Below are positions 1 to 10,480 of a stretch of DNA of 64,000 bases, piece after piece. Source of the stretch: Brachycybe producta (taxonomy: Eukaryota > Arthropoda > Diplopoda > Playtdesmida > Andrognathidae); NCBI GenBank assembly GCA_036925085.1, contig JAUPFP010000001.1, positions 315,001-379,000 of the forward strand, in the 5' to 3' direction. The notes below the pieces were generated by a model. That model was not told where the DNA came from and made no database searches. It saw nothing but the letters and a program-made list of their open reading frames with translations. The position numbers and the translations under genes are program-made. The number at the start of each line of letters is the position of its first letter. Within the stretch, counting starts at the first letter, position 1.

Positions 1-1751
1 TAACGTAAACAAAATATCGAAATTATGCAAATTAAGGTGGAAAATGGAATAGAACTAAAAGTTACTCTGTATTTCACAAGCAATATTAAGAAGAAATTTA
101 AAGTGTTTCAGAAACTAAAATGGCAGCTGAATCACTTAGTTATTTTCACGTTGTAATCTTCAAGAAATAACTTCAAATGTCAATTTCAACTTTTAAATTT
201 TCGATTCACAAGTTTATCGAAAATAAAAAAAGAATCATATGATAACATCCAAAAAAAACCTAAGCTTAATTTGAAAAATATCAACATAAAAAATATTAAG
301 TGAGTCTCTGTTAACCTTCTAGTTTCTAAAACAATCGCAAGTTTTTCTTTAAATTTTGTTTCCAATAAAATTCATAAATTTCAGAGAAACTACAAAAATA
401 AAAAAAAGGTTATCTTTCAAAATAAACTATTCATAGTAGCTTGAAATGAGATTGCTTCTAACTTTATTCTGCAAAACGGTGAAAATTGATCGGATTGCAT
501 TAGAAAATTCCTAAATTCCACCGTTTTCTCGTGAATTTTTTTTTTCAAGGGGAAAAAGGGGAACACAAATTAAAACCCAGTTGGACCATTTACGAACCGT
601 TGGGTAAGTTCGTAATTCGTTTATTTCGAAAAAAATATTCTGGAAAACAAAGCGATATTTTTATTTATTCTTCTGGCGCTCTCGATGAAGTTGGTTCTAA
701 AAATTGTTCGACCGTTTTGTGTTACGTTAGCAACAACTTTTGTCTAGGTTGAAGACACGCTTAAATTGCTCACAAATTAAGAAAAACTTGGCAGAACACC
801 TACAAAGATCAACCTTGAATAAAATGTTAAATTTAACTCCTACCTACAAACAACCAACACCTTATTTTTTTCCCTTCTCCTAGAAAGAGCGTTCGACAGA
901 AACATTTTAGCATTGAAGAGGGGAGGGGAGGGGGGAAAAAAGTATTAAAGCACGAAATCTGGTAAAAACTCAAAACTAAACAAAATCTCAAAAACTTTTG
1001 CAACATTTTGATTATTCCGCATTTTAGAAACAACTTTAGAAAAAAAAAAAAAACTAGAACATTTGAGAATGGAATACGAACTGTCCAAATTGAACTTTTA
1101 CAAGAGTTTGGAAGAAATCGCAATATCTCTAGTTTACTAAACTCGTCAACAAAATGTTTCATTTTGAATGATTTCATTCAGAAGTTCAAAACGATTCTAG
1201 AACTCTCAATGTTTCTTAAAAAGTTGAAAGTGTCTTTTAAAAAAAATAGAAGACTAAACGAATCCCTTAAGACATTCACGATGAAATCTTTCAAAATAAA
1301 CTTTTGAAGAAAATTGTAAAAAAAAATGGCCGCCGTCATTTTCAAACTAATATTTTTGTTTTTACACAACTTTTGAAAATGAGAAATTGGAAACTACCTT
1401 AAAAAGTTTACTTTTAATTCCTCTCATGTGACTCATTAGCACTTCTAGTTTTTAACAAAACTTTCAATTTGATTCTTTGAACCACACGAAAGATTTTGCC
1501 ATTATTTGCATATTACGCAATATTCTAGTTTTTAACAAGCTTCCAAATTCTTCCTAAAGTGGCATTTAAAGCAGCCGAAACATATTCCTGGCCTTTGTTA
1601 CTCTATAAAGCAACGAGGAGTCAAATGAGATCGTAAAAAAAAGGGACCAAAACAGCTGAAAGGATCCCTATAATCTTGTGAACAGACGCGATATAAACCA
1701 AAAAATCCGGTTACGAAATCGAAAAATAGATATAAAGTTAAAGACACGCAC
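1..1751. other. GW182 intron, continues off the left edge
   Basis: AT-rich and non-coding. It holds one palindromic-family copy (102-333) and a diverged relative at about 1010-1420, recognised by ATCTTTCAAAATAAACTTTT near 1290. A pair of opposed ORFs of about 100 codons at 833-1307 has no family resemblance and lies in this repeat. Confidence 0.7.
102..333. mobile_element. CTAGAAGG palindromic family, copy (diverged)
   Basis: Left arm AAGTGTTTCAGAAACTA, then GCAGCTGAATCACTTA; right arm ATTAAGTGAGTC ... CCTTCTAGTTTCTAAAAC. The arms are reverse complements with mismatches. The inner AAATATCAACAT is the remnant of the AAAGATATCAACATG block seen in better copies. Confidence 0.6.
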
Positions 1752-2818
1752 CTGTTATGCGGCATCGTTTTCCCCCAAATCGGAGTCCCCGGATCCGGCT
1801 TCATTCCGGTAGGAGTAGAAGACAGAATCCTCATGACACCGCTTCCGACTCCACCTTGCGGTTGCCCTTGAGTAGGAGTAGACGGCTGCGAAGAAGAACC
1901 CTGCATTGGACCACCACCAGGACCACCTTTTGCATTTGTACTCGGCATGTCCTTCCAACGACAAACTTTCCCTTGATTATTGGGGCTGCCCCAAACGGCC
2001 GTTCCGTCGTCGGTCGTTGCTATTATGCGACGTGCCGTCGGAGGAGATGGTTCCTCCCAACCGCACGGTTTAATGTCTTTGGACGGGAGGGTTGGTCGTG
2101 GCACCACCGGTTTGTTCTGGACGGATGCGGAAGATGACGACCAAGCTGCGGTTCCATCGTCCGATCCATTAGGACCCGTAACGGAAGACGGTTCACCCCA
2201 ACCACCACCAGAGGGATTTCCACCCCCACCACCGTTGCCCCAATGGTTCTTTTCTCGGTTCGGAGTTGGCCAAACTTTATCAGGAATCACCATATTTCCG
2301 TTTCCACCTCCTCCTCCTACTACTATTCCACCTCCTCCTCCTCCTCCTCCTACTATTCCACCTCCCGATCCGATGTTCAGAGACGAAGGAGGCTGAGGAT
2401 GAGGAGGACACATGTTTCCTCCTCCTCCTCCACCACTTCCGCCTCCATTTCCACTTACGAGATTAGGACCATTTCCATTACCACCGCCACCACCACCCCA
2501 AGTATTACTGCCGCTACTCTCGCCATTACTTCCGCCGCTACTGTTGCTACTTCCGTTATGTGGAACTCCCGTCCAAACGTTGCTCGTATCTTCTTCTTCA
2601 CCCCAGGTCCCACCGATATTTGTGGCCGGATTAGGACCCCAAGGCTGAGTGTTTGTAGGTGTACCAGAAATTCCACTTTTCCCACCATTGCGTACGTTAT
2701 TTTCCCATATTTCGGTGCCATTATTTGCATTGGCTCGCCAAACAGTTGCGCCATTGTCTTTTGCGGCAGTTTCGGGAGAATCGGGTACATCCCAAGCTGT
2801 ATCTTGATTCACTGCACC
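1752..2818 (-). CDS. gw: GW182 exon with Ago-binding motifs I and II
   Basis: Acceptor TTCTATTTTCAG|GGTGC (phase 0), donor AACAG|GTGCGT (phase 2). It starts GAVNQDTAWDVPDSPE and holds NNGTEIWENNVRNGG, NIGGTWGEE, GGGWGEPSS and GWEEPSPPTARR followed by DDGTAVWG. Between them sit three poly-Gly tracts coded by GGA-rich repeats at about 2290-2360 and 2410-2500. The next exon must be left of position 1, since nothing coding was found in 1-1751. Confidence 0.95.
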
Positions 2819-5800
2819 CTGAAAATAGAAAACATACGAAATAATTGGGTCACAGGGATTCGTATTTAATTCATCAAGTACACACAAAGGAAATAAGAAA
2901 CTTCCTCGTTTCATAAAAAATTAAAAGTTCGTTAGAAAACAAACGGATAACTTTATGCGATAAATGGTTTCGTGACATATTTCAAAACAGAAAATCCTTC
3001 AGATTTTAAGAACACTTTTTAAAGCGAAACACATTCTTAGAACCCTTGGGGCCTCATTATACAAAAAAAGTCATAAAATAGTGATAGTCATACCTTATGA
3101 TGACACTGATTGTGCTCTATTATTTATTTTATCACTCATTTTTTTGCAGTACGGCAGTCAAATAATAATAGTCATAATAAATGTTTTGTCATTTGCTTTT
3201 GTGACTGTTACATGTTTATGACCTAGATATGTCAATATACTGTCATATGACAGTCTTATTTTCTTTCTGTAATGAGGCCCCTAGATTATTTTGTAGTTTT
3301 AAAAACAATTATTTTAAGATGGTTTATGAACAGCTGATTTTAACGAACTCTTGATTATTATTTCTTTCATAAAAGCAAAGTTAAGAAAAACTTGAATGTG
3401 CTTTAGAAACTAGAAGGGTAGCTCAAAAGACAGAATAATTAAGAATTTCTTGAAATTCTAGAATTAAGACTTGTGTTATTTTCCATCATTTGACTATTTC
3501 GCAATGGGTTCAAATATAAAACGTTTACTTTCGAAAATATTATTTCAAAAAAACGTCTGATTTTCATCCGAAAAGTTGATTCCGAACCAAGGAAATTACT
3601 CAAAGGATAGATAATTTTTGACCATGACCAGATATTAATTTGTAAATACAATTTCTGGACTAAAATATGTCCCTCTGCCATAGGGCTCCTTGAGCTATTA
3701 GTAGAGTAACTATTGAAATAAAAAATAATAATTAAAAGAAGACAATAATACCTGTCCCCAACCCTCTTGACTAGTGTATGACTGATGCCCATCCACATCG
3801 GGTCCAATGGAGCTGCCTTGCGAACCCCCACCAACACCACCACCTCCTCCTCCTCCTCCTCCTCCTATTCCGCCGCCATTGCCACCTGTATTAAGGCCTT
3901 TACCAGCTGCTTGCGCCCACGACGTATTCATTTGTTTGGAAGCACACCCTTGATCGGACACGCACGAAAATAACAAACGTTTAACTTCAACACAAACACT
4001 CGAAATCGGACACCAGTGTTGAGAAAGTAATTACTTTTCAATTACAAAACTAAATGTAGAAAGTGACGTTGAAACGCAATTAAAATAGTTTCAGTGAAAA
4101 AAAATCGAAAGTAATTTAAAAATTGCATTTTTCAATAGGAAAGGTAATTACAATGTGGTGAATTATTAATTACTTATTTAATTAAGAGTAACTCAAATTA
4201 ACTTTCGTTCAAATTACTCTTCCCAACACTGGAAAGGAAGAAAAAAACATGAAATAAAATGCAAACAAGAAGAAAAGCAAGCTGTGAAAACCAATTTCAA
4301 AAGAAAAAGTGTTGTTACCCGCATTGCCACTTGCTGTGCTCGCTACTGATAATCCGCTACGTGCATTCGAACCAACGTTCCCACCCACCGTCCCCGCTCC
4401 CCAGTGAGATTGAGCAGTATTGGAGTTGTTTTGTGCCGCATTCCAGCCAGTGCCACCTCCACCCGATCCACCTCCGCCGCCACCACCACCACCTCCTCCT
4501 CCAGAAGCGGAAGTGGACGACGGTGCTTGTCCCCATCCGACGCTACCCGCAGCGACGGAACTCTCTCCACCCCCTAGAAGTCCCATACGAGGAGGTGCGT
4601 TCCAACCTGAGATGCCGGCGGCTCCTCTCGTTTCGCCACGCGAGCAGCCGTAATCGTTCGCAGCCTCGGCCATTGTTCCGTTAGGCGAGGAATATTGAGC
4701 ATTCACCATGTGATTCGGAGAAGCCTTGCTGTAATTTGGCATATTATTATTATTGTTATTAACACCAGCGTTGCCGTTTGTGAAGATCCCTCCTCCTCCT
4801 TGTTGACTCGTTGGCACATTGCTCGGAATGTTCCGCACATTTTGAACACCGGAGGCGCCACCGATGCCGCCGCCGCAGGACGGCTGAGAATTCTGATTCA
4901 GCGTGGGATTCGCGCCTCTCCACACCGATTGCGGCTCGTTGTTCTCGTTGCCGATCCCGACGTTCGACTGCTGCTGCTGCACGACCGACGAGACTCCCCC
5001 CCAACCACCGGGCGATGCAACTCCCTGAAGGCTCTCGCCGGGAACCTGTTGCATCATAACGTCACTTCCGGTCGACTGTTGGGCGTGGCCTCTGGCAGCA
5101 GGAGGTTGGAGACCATCTGCCCAGCACGAAATATCGTTCCTGTCACCACCACCACCGCTCTCAACAGCCCATTCGGATAAGTTTGGGCCACGTGAACCAC
5201 AGGCATCATGGGTATTGCTGGAAGAGCCCATAGTGGGGTCACTCCCACCCTGGGAGCGAATCCGACCGTTTCCCGTAGACGGCCAAGATCCAGTGCCACT
5301 TGAGCTAGTTATCACAGATCCGGAGACAGGCGTCGGAGAAGAAGACGACGACGACTTGGTATCGAACATCGAAACACCAACGCCATCGACACCTCCAGTT
5401 TCCCACTGCATGTCGGAACGGCTGTTGCCGACCGACGGCCACTCATCTTTGTCGCGATCATCAACAGCCAACATTTCCCAGCCACTAGAAGAGTTCAAGT
5501 CTCCCCAATTTGAAAAATCAGCTTCGCTCGAACCTAAAAACAAACCAGGTTCAAGTCTCTGTTCGAGCGATTAAAGAGGAGGCGATCACAACTCTCGGTC
5601 GTCGTACCTTTCTTTCCCTTTCCCAACTGTTGTTTCTGTTGTTGTTGCATGAAACGTGGTGGGACCTCTCTAGGGGGATACCGCTGTTGTTGCGACGGAA
5701 GTGCAGGGGTTTGTGGACGTTTAGCTGCCTGAACTTGCTGCTTCATGTTCTCCTCCCCTGCCTTGTTTTTGTTTTTTTTTTAGGAAAAAAGGGTTAAATC

Positions 5801-8800
5801 ATTAATTAGCAGTTGCTTTTTATTGATTAATTCTGGAATGAGAAACTAGAAACTACAGTTTTAAGTAACTAGAAAGGCAGCTCAATCCATTAAATGTTTT
5901 TTTCTTCTTCTTCAAGTAGATATCTTTCAAAATAAGCTTTTTATGCCAAGTTTGAACTATATTTTTTTGTCTATAAAAAGTTCATTTTGAAAGATATCAT
6001 ATAATAATGATGAAGTGATTGAGAACTACCCTTCTAGTTTCTAAAACGCCACCTAGTTTCCTTTAATATCGCGCTCTTCTGACAGACAAACTTAAAAGTG
6101 GAATCTAGCCTCACCTCCCAGGTCCCCTTCGAGTTTCGAACTCCTTTCCCTTTCCTATTTTCGTTTCGAACTGTCGTCTGATAATGATATAATTAATAAT
6201 ATTCCCACAACTCTTCCTTCCTTCAGAGCGAGAAAAAGAGAAAAGACAAAACAGTCGCGTTTAAATAATTACGAAACTAGAAAAAAACAAAACTTAATTC
6301 AAGCGAGACCGAAATTTAATAAAACGCCAAAAATCACTCACACGAAACTTCTCTCTTCAGCTGCCAACTTCGGCTTTATCGAATTCCACGACGAACAATC
6401 TACTTCGAACTATGAACGGAAAAAAAAAACAAAAAATTCTTACTCTCTCTCTCTCACTCGATAATAAATCGTAAAAACTTTTAGCCTCTTACTAGTCGAT
6501 TTCTATCCAACCAATTTTTTTGAGGAGTATAAATGTGACATAAAACCTCAAAAACTAATTCCATTTCCTTTTTTTTTATAAAACAAAAACAGCAAAATTT
6601 TACAAGATGAAATATTAAAAGTTTTATTTTCCACCTCGTACCTTAAAACTTCTTTGGATTTGAATGCATAGATATCGGAAACAAGTTCCTGAAACAACAA
6701 AAAACAAGTTTAAATCGTCTTCTTTTAATCCTTACGATTCTCTTTCGCTCGCTCGCTCTCGAGAGAGTTTGAACCTAACTCTCTCTCTCTTTCTTTCTCT
6801 AAGAGTTCTTGCTCTCAATCTTAATTGTCGAGTTCCACGGCTCAAACTCTACGAAGCATTCGATTTTAAGCTACAAAACCCCTTTTGGTATTTAATAAAA
6901 TGAAAAAAAAATGACGAAATTCCGTACCATTAGAAAACAAAATGACACATTGGAACAAGACGGCGACAGCCTGAAACATAAAAAAAAATCAATCAAAAAA
7001 TAATTAATAATTAATCATCACGAGAATTCAACAGTTTTTTTAAAAAAAAAACTTTGAAATTCTTAAAATTCGGCCGAAACCTTGTCTGTCAACACTACTA
7101 GCCGCCCGCAGCGCCTCTGGTGGACATGAATACAACATATTCAACTGATCCATTTCGGTGGAAAATTAATTCACCTGTCAGGCATCATCCCACTTAGTGT
7201 AATGCCCACTAGGTGGAGCCTTACTACGAAGATCAAAAGTTCAGAACTAGTAACCTGCTTGCAGCGACCCTAGTGGTGAGCATTCATTTTGCATTCTTAT
7301 TAAGATTTTGGAAATCCATTTCATTTAAAAAAAAAAACTCAAAATTAGAAGGAATCAGATTTCCGAATGGAAAAGAGATTTTTCAGTTCGAAACACAAAA
7401 CTCCGAAATATGTTTATAAAACTAAACAACGCATGCAGCGCCCTCCAACGGTTTGCTTTTAAATTGTGTAAATTTTGTGTTTTCGGAGCACTTCTTTTTT
7501 CCACTCAAAACTGATTCAGAATGAAAGAAAGGAGGGTTGAAAACACAATTCCTCCTCTTTCTCTCCCTTCAAACATAAAAGAAATAAACTTGTTCTCGTT
7601 TTCCTATTCAGGAGTTACCTGAATAAACCTGCTAAACAGCTATTTTGACAATGGCTCCCCCCCCCACCCCATATACAACCATAAGATCCCTTTCTCGCTC
7701 AATGTATGGCAGAAATTATTATCAAAGTTGTTGAATATTACAACTGCCTGCCTGCCTGCCTGACGGACGGACGGACGCCCCACCTGAAAGTCAAACTCAA
7801 GGCCACAAACAAGGAACAAGGAGGACGAGTAAAACACCCAAATATATGAGGAGAAAAAAACAAGCACAAAACACCACCATAATGTTGCGTCTGTGTCTGC
7901 TGTCACTGTCAATGCCTCACTCACTTTACCTATGGTTTTATTTGGTTCCTTTTCAGTCTTGGGACTGAATTCAAACTCAATTTCTTGAATGTGGGATCCC
8001 AGCTTCAATAATAACTTCACTTGTTAAAAAGATTCACTTTTTCACAAGAAAAAAAAACAAACTAGGCACGTTTACTCTCTAAACAGGGTTCCCCACAACA
8101 TAGAAAAATCATTTCTTCTCTGTTTTGTAACCCCTGTTTAGAGAGTTCAAGTTGAAGTTCAACATAAAGAAATGTGCATCCTACTTTCTCTACAAAACTT
8201 GCCACTTGTTCTTCAGCTTGAACCCTCTAAACAGGGTTTCATTAGATACAATAAGATTTTTTTTTCTATGATGAGAAACCCTGCACAGAGAGTTCAAGTT
8301 GAAATTTGAATTGAATTTCAATAAGGAAACTTAAACCCTCCGAGCAAGGGATTCCAAATATATAAAGTGTGCTTATAACCCAAATTTTATCTATGTTGGA
8401 ACCCTGTTTAGAGAGTTCAAGTAGTTTGCAGGTAGAAGACAAAAGGAATGACACACTGTGTGTTCCATGTTATGTGACATAATATGATGTCACAGACATG
8501 AGCTGTTATGGTTTCTATCTGAGCGTGTTTTATTTCTAGCCTCTAACATGTGTGTTGTTTATGATGAAACACCCTATTATAAACACACATCTCATTACGA
8601 GGAGGAGGAGGAGGAGGAGGACGGCGGCGGCGGCAGAAGGAAAATATAAAAGGCGGACTTTTCCATCATTTTATACTAGTAATCAATAGAAAACACACAC
8701 ACAACAGGATAGAGCGAGAGAAAGAACATTGAAAAAAATCGATAAAATTAAACTTGAAAAAGAGCGCCCCCTACCGATATCATTTCGATTCGGCATTAAG

Positions 8801-10480
8801 TTCGTGTGTCTCGAACACACGACTAAAAAAAGAAACACAAAATAAAAGATCTTCCTCTGAATTTCTCAAAAAGAGACTTCTTTCTTTTTTTAAGGAATCT
8901 ACTTCTTTCTAGAAATTAGTCAAGCTTAGCAGCGCCACCTATACTTAAAACAAAAATTAGTGCAAAAAAAAAAACTTCCAATCTTCACACACACACACAC
9001 ACACTGCATTAAATTGTTTACTTTGAACGACATCAACACGAAAATACATCTATTTTTTTCTATTAGATACTAGAAGGATCAAGGCCCTTCTAGTATCTAA
9101 ACAACTTTCAATTTGTTCTTTAAGTTGCATAAAAACACATTAATTTTTGCTGTGATGTTAGAAAACCAAAATAAATTGAATGCAGTAGGCCATTTTCCGA
9201 CTATGAAAAATCGTGTATTTTTAACGATATTCTAATTAAAATAATTTCTAATCTTTTCATTGGCTTTTCTAGTAATTTAAGAACTGTCAAACTATTTAAA
9301 TAGCTTTTTTTGGCATTGTTTTAAATTTTGTTCAAAATTGTTAAGTAGGCCACTTTAAAAATGCAACAAATCGTTTATTTTGAACGATAATGTCATTAAA
9401 TACGTTCACTATCTTTCTTGTCTCTTCTAGTTTCTTAAAAAAGTTCAATCTACTCTTTAAATTGAACATTTTAGTCAGTTTTCATTTCGAAAATTAAAAT
9501 TATTAAAACAAGTAGGAAATTTTTAAAATGTCAAAAATCGTTCATTTTAAACGATATAGCTATTTTCATTCTAGTCTTTACTTTTCTAGTCCCTAATAAA
9601 CTGACGTCATCTCAGTGTTTGTCCTATTCATTTTTACCTAATAATAACAACAATAATAATAATGCAGAAAATTTCAGCCGCTTATCTAAAGCGGTGTGCC
9701 GCTCATTAAGCAGCTTTATTGCTGATAAAACACGTGCAAAAAGACCAATCTTTATAATAAATGACGTCACGAATGCCTTAAAACACAAAATAACCTACGA
9801 ACCGCAAGCGCATCGCGACGATTGGCTCGCGAGTCGCAAGAAACCGCAAAACCAGCATAAAATTATCCGCGCAGAAGCAGTAGCGTACAGAATTACAGAA
9901 ATAATCCGCACACAGAAGCGGTGGTGGCAGCGCTTTGAAATTATCCGCACGGCGGCGGCGCATTGAAGCCGAAAGACGACCAAAATTAAATGCCCTTGGC
10001 CAATGAGAAACGGCGTCTTTTAAAAACTAGAGAGCGAACCTAGCGACGATTTTCAACCGTATTTTGCGATACTTATAAAGACTTGAAAGAACTAAAAAAA
10101 ACGTTAAAAATAGGTCGTTTTTCTAGTCTTTTTATCTCTTGATTCTTCAGAATCTATAGATGAGTCCATTTTGTACGGGTTTTTTTAAAAAAAGGGGAGA
10201 GAGACGCAGTCAGGAAGCAAAAATACCCTCCTCCCAACCCCCTTTTTATAGCTGCAAAACTGCAGCAGAGCCAAAAAAAAAAAGCGCAAAAAAACGTCAA
10301 AAACATAACATTTTAACACCTTAATCGCAATTAAATGTCTATACCAACATTTATATACATGCTACAGACTCTCGGCCATTCGTCACTCACGATAAAACAG
10401 TTTTAAAACAATAATAAACACTTACATTTGTAAAATGATGTGTACGTCAGCGTCGTCGCCTTTCCGTTCCCGTCCGCCAT
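1752..10480 (-). CDS. gw: GW182/TNRC6 (gawky) miRNA-silencing scaffold, 5' part, continues off left edge
   Basis: Cytoplasmic P-body scaffold that binds Argonaute through GW/WG repeats and recruits PABP and the deadenylases. Coding exons, joined on the minus strand: 10480-10426, 5757-5608, 5533-4319, 3948-3752, 2818-1752. Phases agree at each junction (1,1,1,0) and the last visible exon ends in phase 2, giving about 894 residues. Family signatures are RYPPREVPPRF (about residues 44-54), WG/GW repeats throughout, EGWGQ joined to GAVNQDTAWDVPDSPE (about 534-555), NIGGTWGEE, WGEPSS, and GWEEPSPPTARR (about 790) followed by DDGTAVWG; the last three correspond to Ago-binding motifs of TNRC6 proteins. 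Long poly-Gly runs are unusual. The UBA, Q-rich, PAM2 and RRM regions must lie left of position 1. The family call is nearly certain. The start at 10480 is an inference: ATG 5746 is the alternative. Confidence 0.95.
3048..3281. mobile_element. GGGGCCTCATT-terminated MITE, copy 1
   Basis: 234 bp lying in a GW182 intron. It begins GGGGCCTCATTA and ends TAATGAGGCCCC, an 11-12 bp terminal inverted repeat. The inside has subterminal inverted words (GTCATA/TATGAC, AGTCTTATT). No clear target duplication. Related copies are at 14771-14980 and 20885-21109. Confidence 0.75.
3640..3722 (+). repeat. TGTCCCTCTGCC interspersed repeat, copy 1
   Basis: Reads TTCTGGACTAAAAT then TGTCCCTCTGCCATAGGGCT, GAGCTATTAGTAGAGTAAC and a tail close to TATTGAAATAAAA. 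The same order of words recurs in the same orientation at 29325-29400, 34595-34645, 36620-36662, 51036-51076, 55198-55225 and, degraded, 60836-60900. Confidence 0.6.
3752..3948 (-). CDS. gw: GW182 internal exon
   Basis: Acceptor GATCAAG|GGTGT (phase 1), donor GGACAG|GTATT (phase 0). It encodes GCASKQMNTSWAQAAG, a Gly-rich stretch coded by repeated GGA/GGC, and ends SQEGWGQ. The EGWGQ end followed by VNQDTAWDV in the next exon is a conserved junction region of gawky/TNRC6. Confidence 0.9.
4014..4231. mobile_element. CAGTGTTG-terminated MITE (hAT-like ends)
   Basis: Sits in the 370-bp intron between GW182 exons. Left end CAGTGTTGAGAAAGTAATTAC; right end reverse complements to CAGTGTTGGGAAGAGTAATTT. 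Inner GTAATTAC words are repeated. CAGTGTTGG...AGTAATTAC ends are common among animal hAT-derived MITEs (from memory). No matching 8-bp flank was seen. Confidence 0.65.
4319..5533 (-). CDS. gw: GW182 large GW-repeat exon
   Basis: The acceptor TTTGTTTTTAG|GTTCG and donor GCGG|GTAAC frame a 405-codon-long exon, phase 1 in and 1 out. It carries many W-G/G-W pairs (FSNWGDL, GGWGGVSS, GISGWNAPP, GSVGWGQAP, QSHWGAG), a poly-Asn run near the middle and a poly-Gly run of about 12 residues near 4480. It is low in Cys and rich in S, G, N and Q, as expected for the disordered Ago-binding region. Confidence 0.93.
5608..5757 (-). CDS. gw: GW182 exon with conserved RYPPREVPPRF motif
   Basis: Begins after ...GGCAG (acceptor 5759-5758; a less likely one is 5763-5762) and ends AAAG|GTACG in phase 1. 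It encodes EENMKQQVQAAKRPQ, then QQQRYPPREVPPRF and a Q/K-rich tail. The RYP(P)REVPPRF block is a hallmark of animal TNRC6 N-termini. The polypyrimidine tract is poor and lies upstream of an A-rich stretch. If the 10480 exon is not used, ATG 5746 in this exon would be the start. Confidence 0.85.
5861..6048. mobile_element. CTAGAAGG palindromic family, copy
   Basis: Left arm GTAACTAGAAAGGCAGCTCAA then GATATCTTTCAAAATAAGC; right arm GTTCATTTTGAAAGATATCA then GATTGAGAACTACCC, TTCTAGTTTCTAAAAC. The arms are reverse complements. The loop holds the TTTGTCTATAAAAAG word shared with other copies. Confidence 0.75.
6642..6688 (-). other. Possible alternative 5' exon of GW182 (47 bp)
   Basis: Acceptor TTGTTGTTTCAG|GAACT and donor TTTTAAG|GTACGA. 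Together with the 43-bp segment upstream it totals 90 bp, so the pair would keep phase. One frame reads ELVSDIYAFKSKEVL, but that frame does not fit the phase of the next exon. Probably leader or spurious. Confidence 0.3.
6928..6970 (-). other. Possible alternative 5' exon of GW182 (43 bp)
   Basis: Acceptor ATGTTTCAG|GCTGT and donor CTAATG|GTACGG. If placed between the 10480 exon and the 5757 exon it brings an in-frame TAA, so it would be untranslated leader (start at ATG 5746) or a poison exon. Evidence is splice consensus only. Confidence 0.3.
8073..8421. repeat. Alternating inverted-repeat cluster (AACCCTGTTTAGAGAGTTC)
   Basis: Six copies of AACCCTGTTTAGAGAGTTCAA or its reverse complement occur in about 350 bp: minus at 8073, plus at 8131, minus at 8220, plus (degraded) at 8277, minus (degraded) at 8333 and plus at 8400. 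Neighbouring copies face each other, so the stretch can fold into successive hairpins. Confidence 0.8.
9061..9600. repeat. Array of three diverged half-units of the CTAGAAGG family
   Basis: A short palindrome (CTAGAAGGATCAAGGCCCTTCTAG, 9069-9094 region) is followed by three direct units about 170-190 bp long. Each runs GTAGGCCA/GTAGGAAA, then AAATCGTTTATTTTGAACGATA (variants), then CTTTTCTAGT. The array appears to have grown by tandem copying of one arm. Confidence 0.6.
10426..10480 (-). CDS. gw: GW182 candidate first coding exon
   Basis: ATG at 10480, in the context CAATATGGCGG, reads MADGNGKATTLTYTSFYK and ends at a consensus donor (T|GTAAGT) in phase 1. Spliced to the acceptor at 5758 (CAG|GGG) it continues in frame as W-E-E-N-M-K-Q-Q, the frame of the conserved TNRC6 exon. 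It lies in CpG-rich DNA. The exon is inferred from phase and splice consensus only; I do not recognise these 18 residues from other family members. Confidence 0.5.

Larger units (their letters stand above)
5758..10425 (-). other. GW182 intron 1 (4.7 kb)
   Basis: Mostly repeats: a palindromic-family copy (5861-6048), CT-rich runs near 6440-6810, a foldback cluster (8073-8421), a triple half-repeat array (9061-9600) and an (AC)n run at 8986-9004. Two short segments with splice consensus are listed separately. Several CTCF-like core words occur (7206-7219 the best). A 126-codon minus ORF at 7640-8020 reads KLGSHIQEIEFEFSP but has no convincing splice context. Confidence 0.6.

Noticed and set aside
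833-1307. Opposed ORFs of 114 and 99 codons
   Set aside because: Low-complexity, in a repeat within a GW182 intron, no domain or splice fit.
1757-2869. Plus-strand ORFs of 126-208 codons rich in Pro/Ser/Arg
   Set aside because: Antisense shadows of the Gly/Ser-rich GW182 exon.
4259-5574. Plus-strand ORFs up to 161 codons
   Set aside because: Antisense shadows of the large GW182 exon, where the high-GC coding strand suppresses stops on the other.
7640-8020. Minus ORF with KLGSHIQEIEFEFSP, a possible CCT-like piece
   Set aside because: No convincing acceptor, no second supporting exon, lies in GW182 intron 1. The donor CCATAG|GTAAAGT is fair but not enough.
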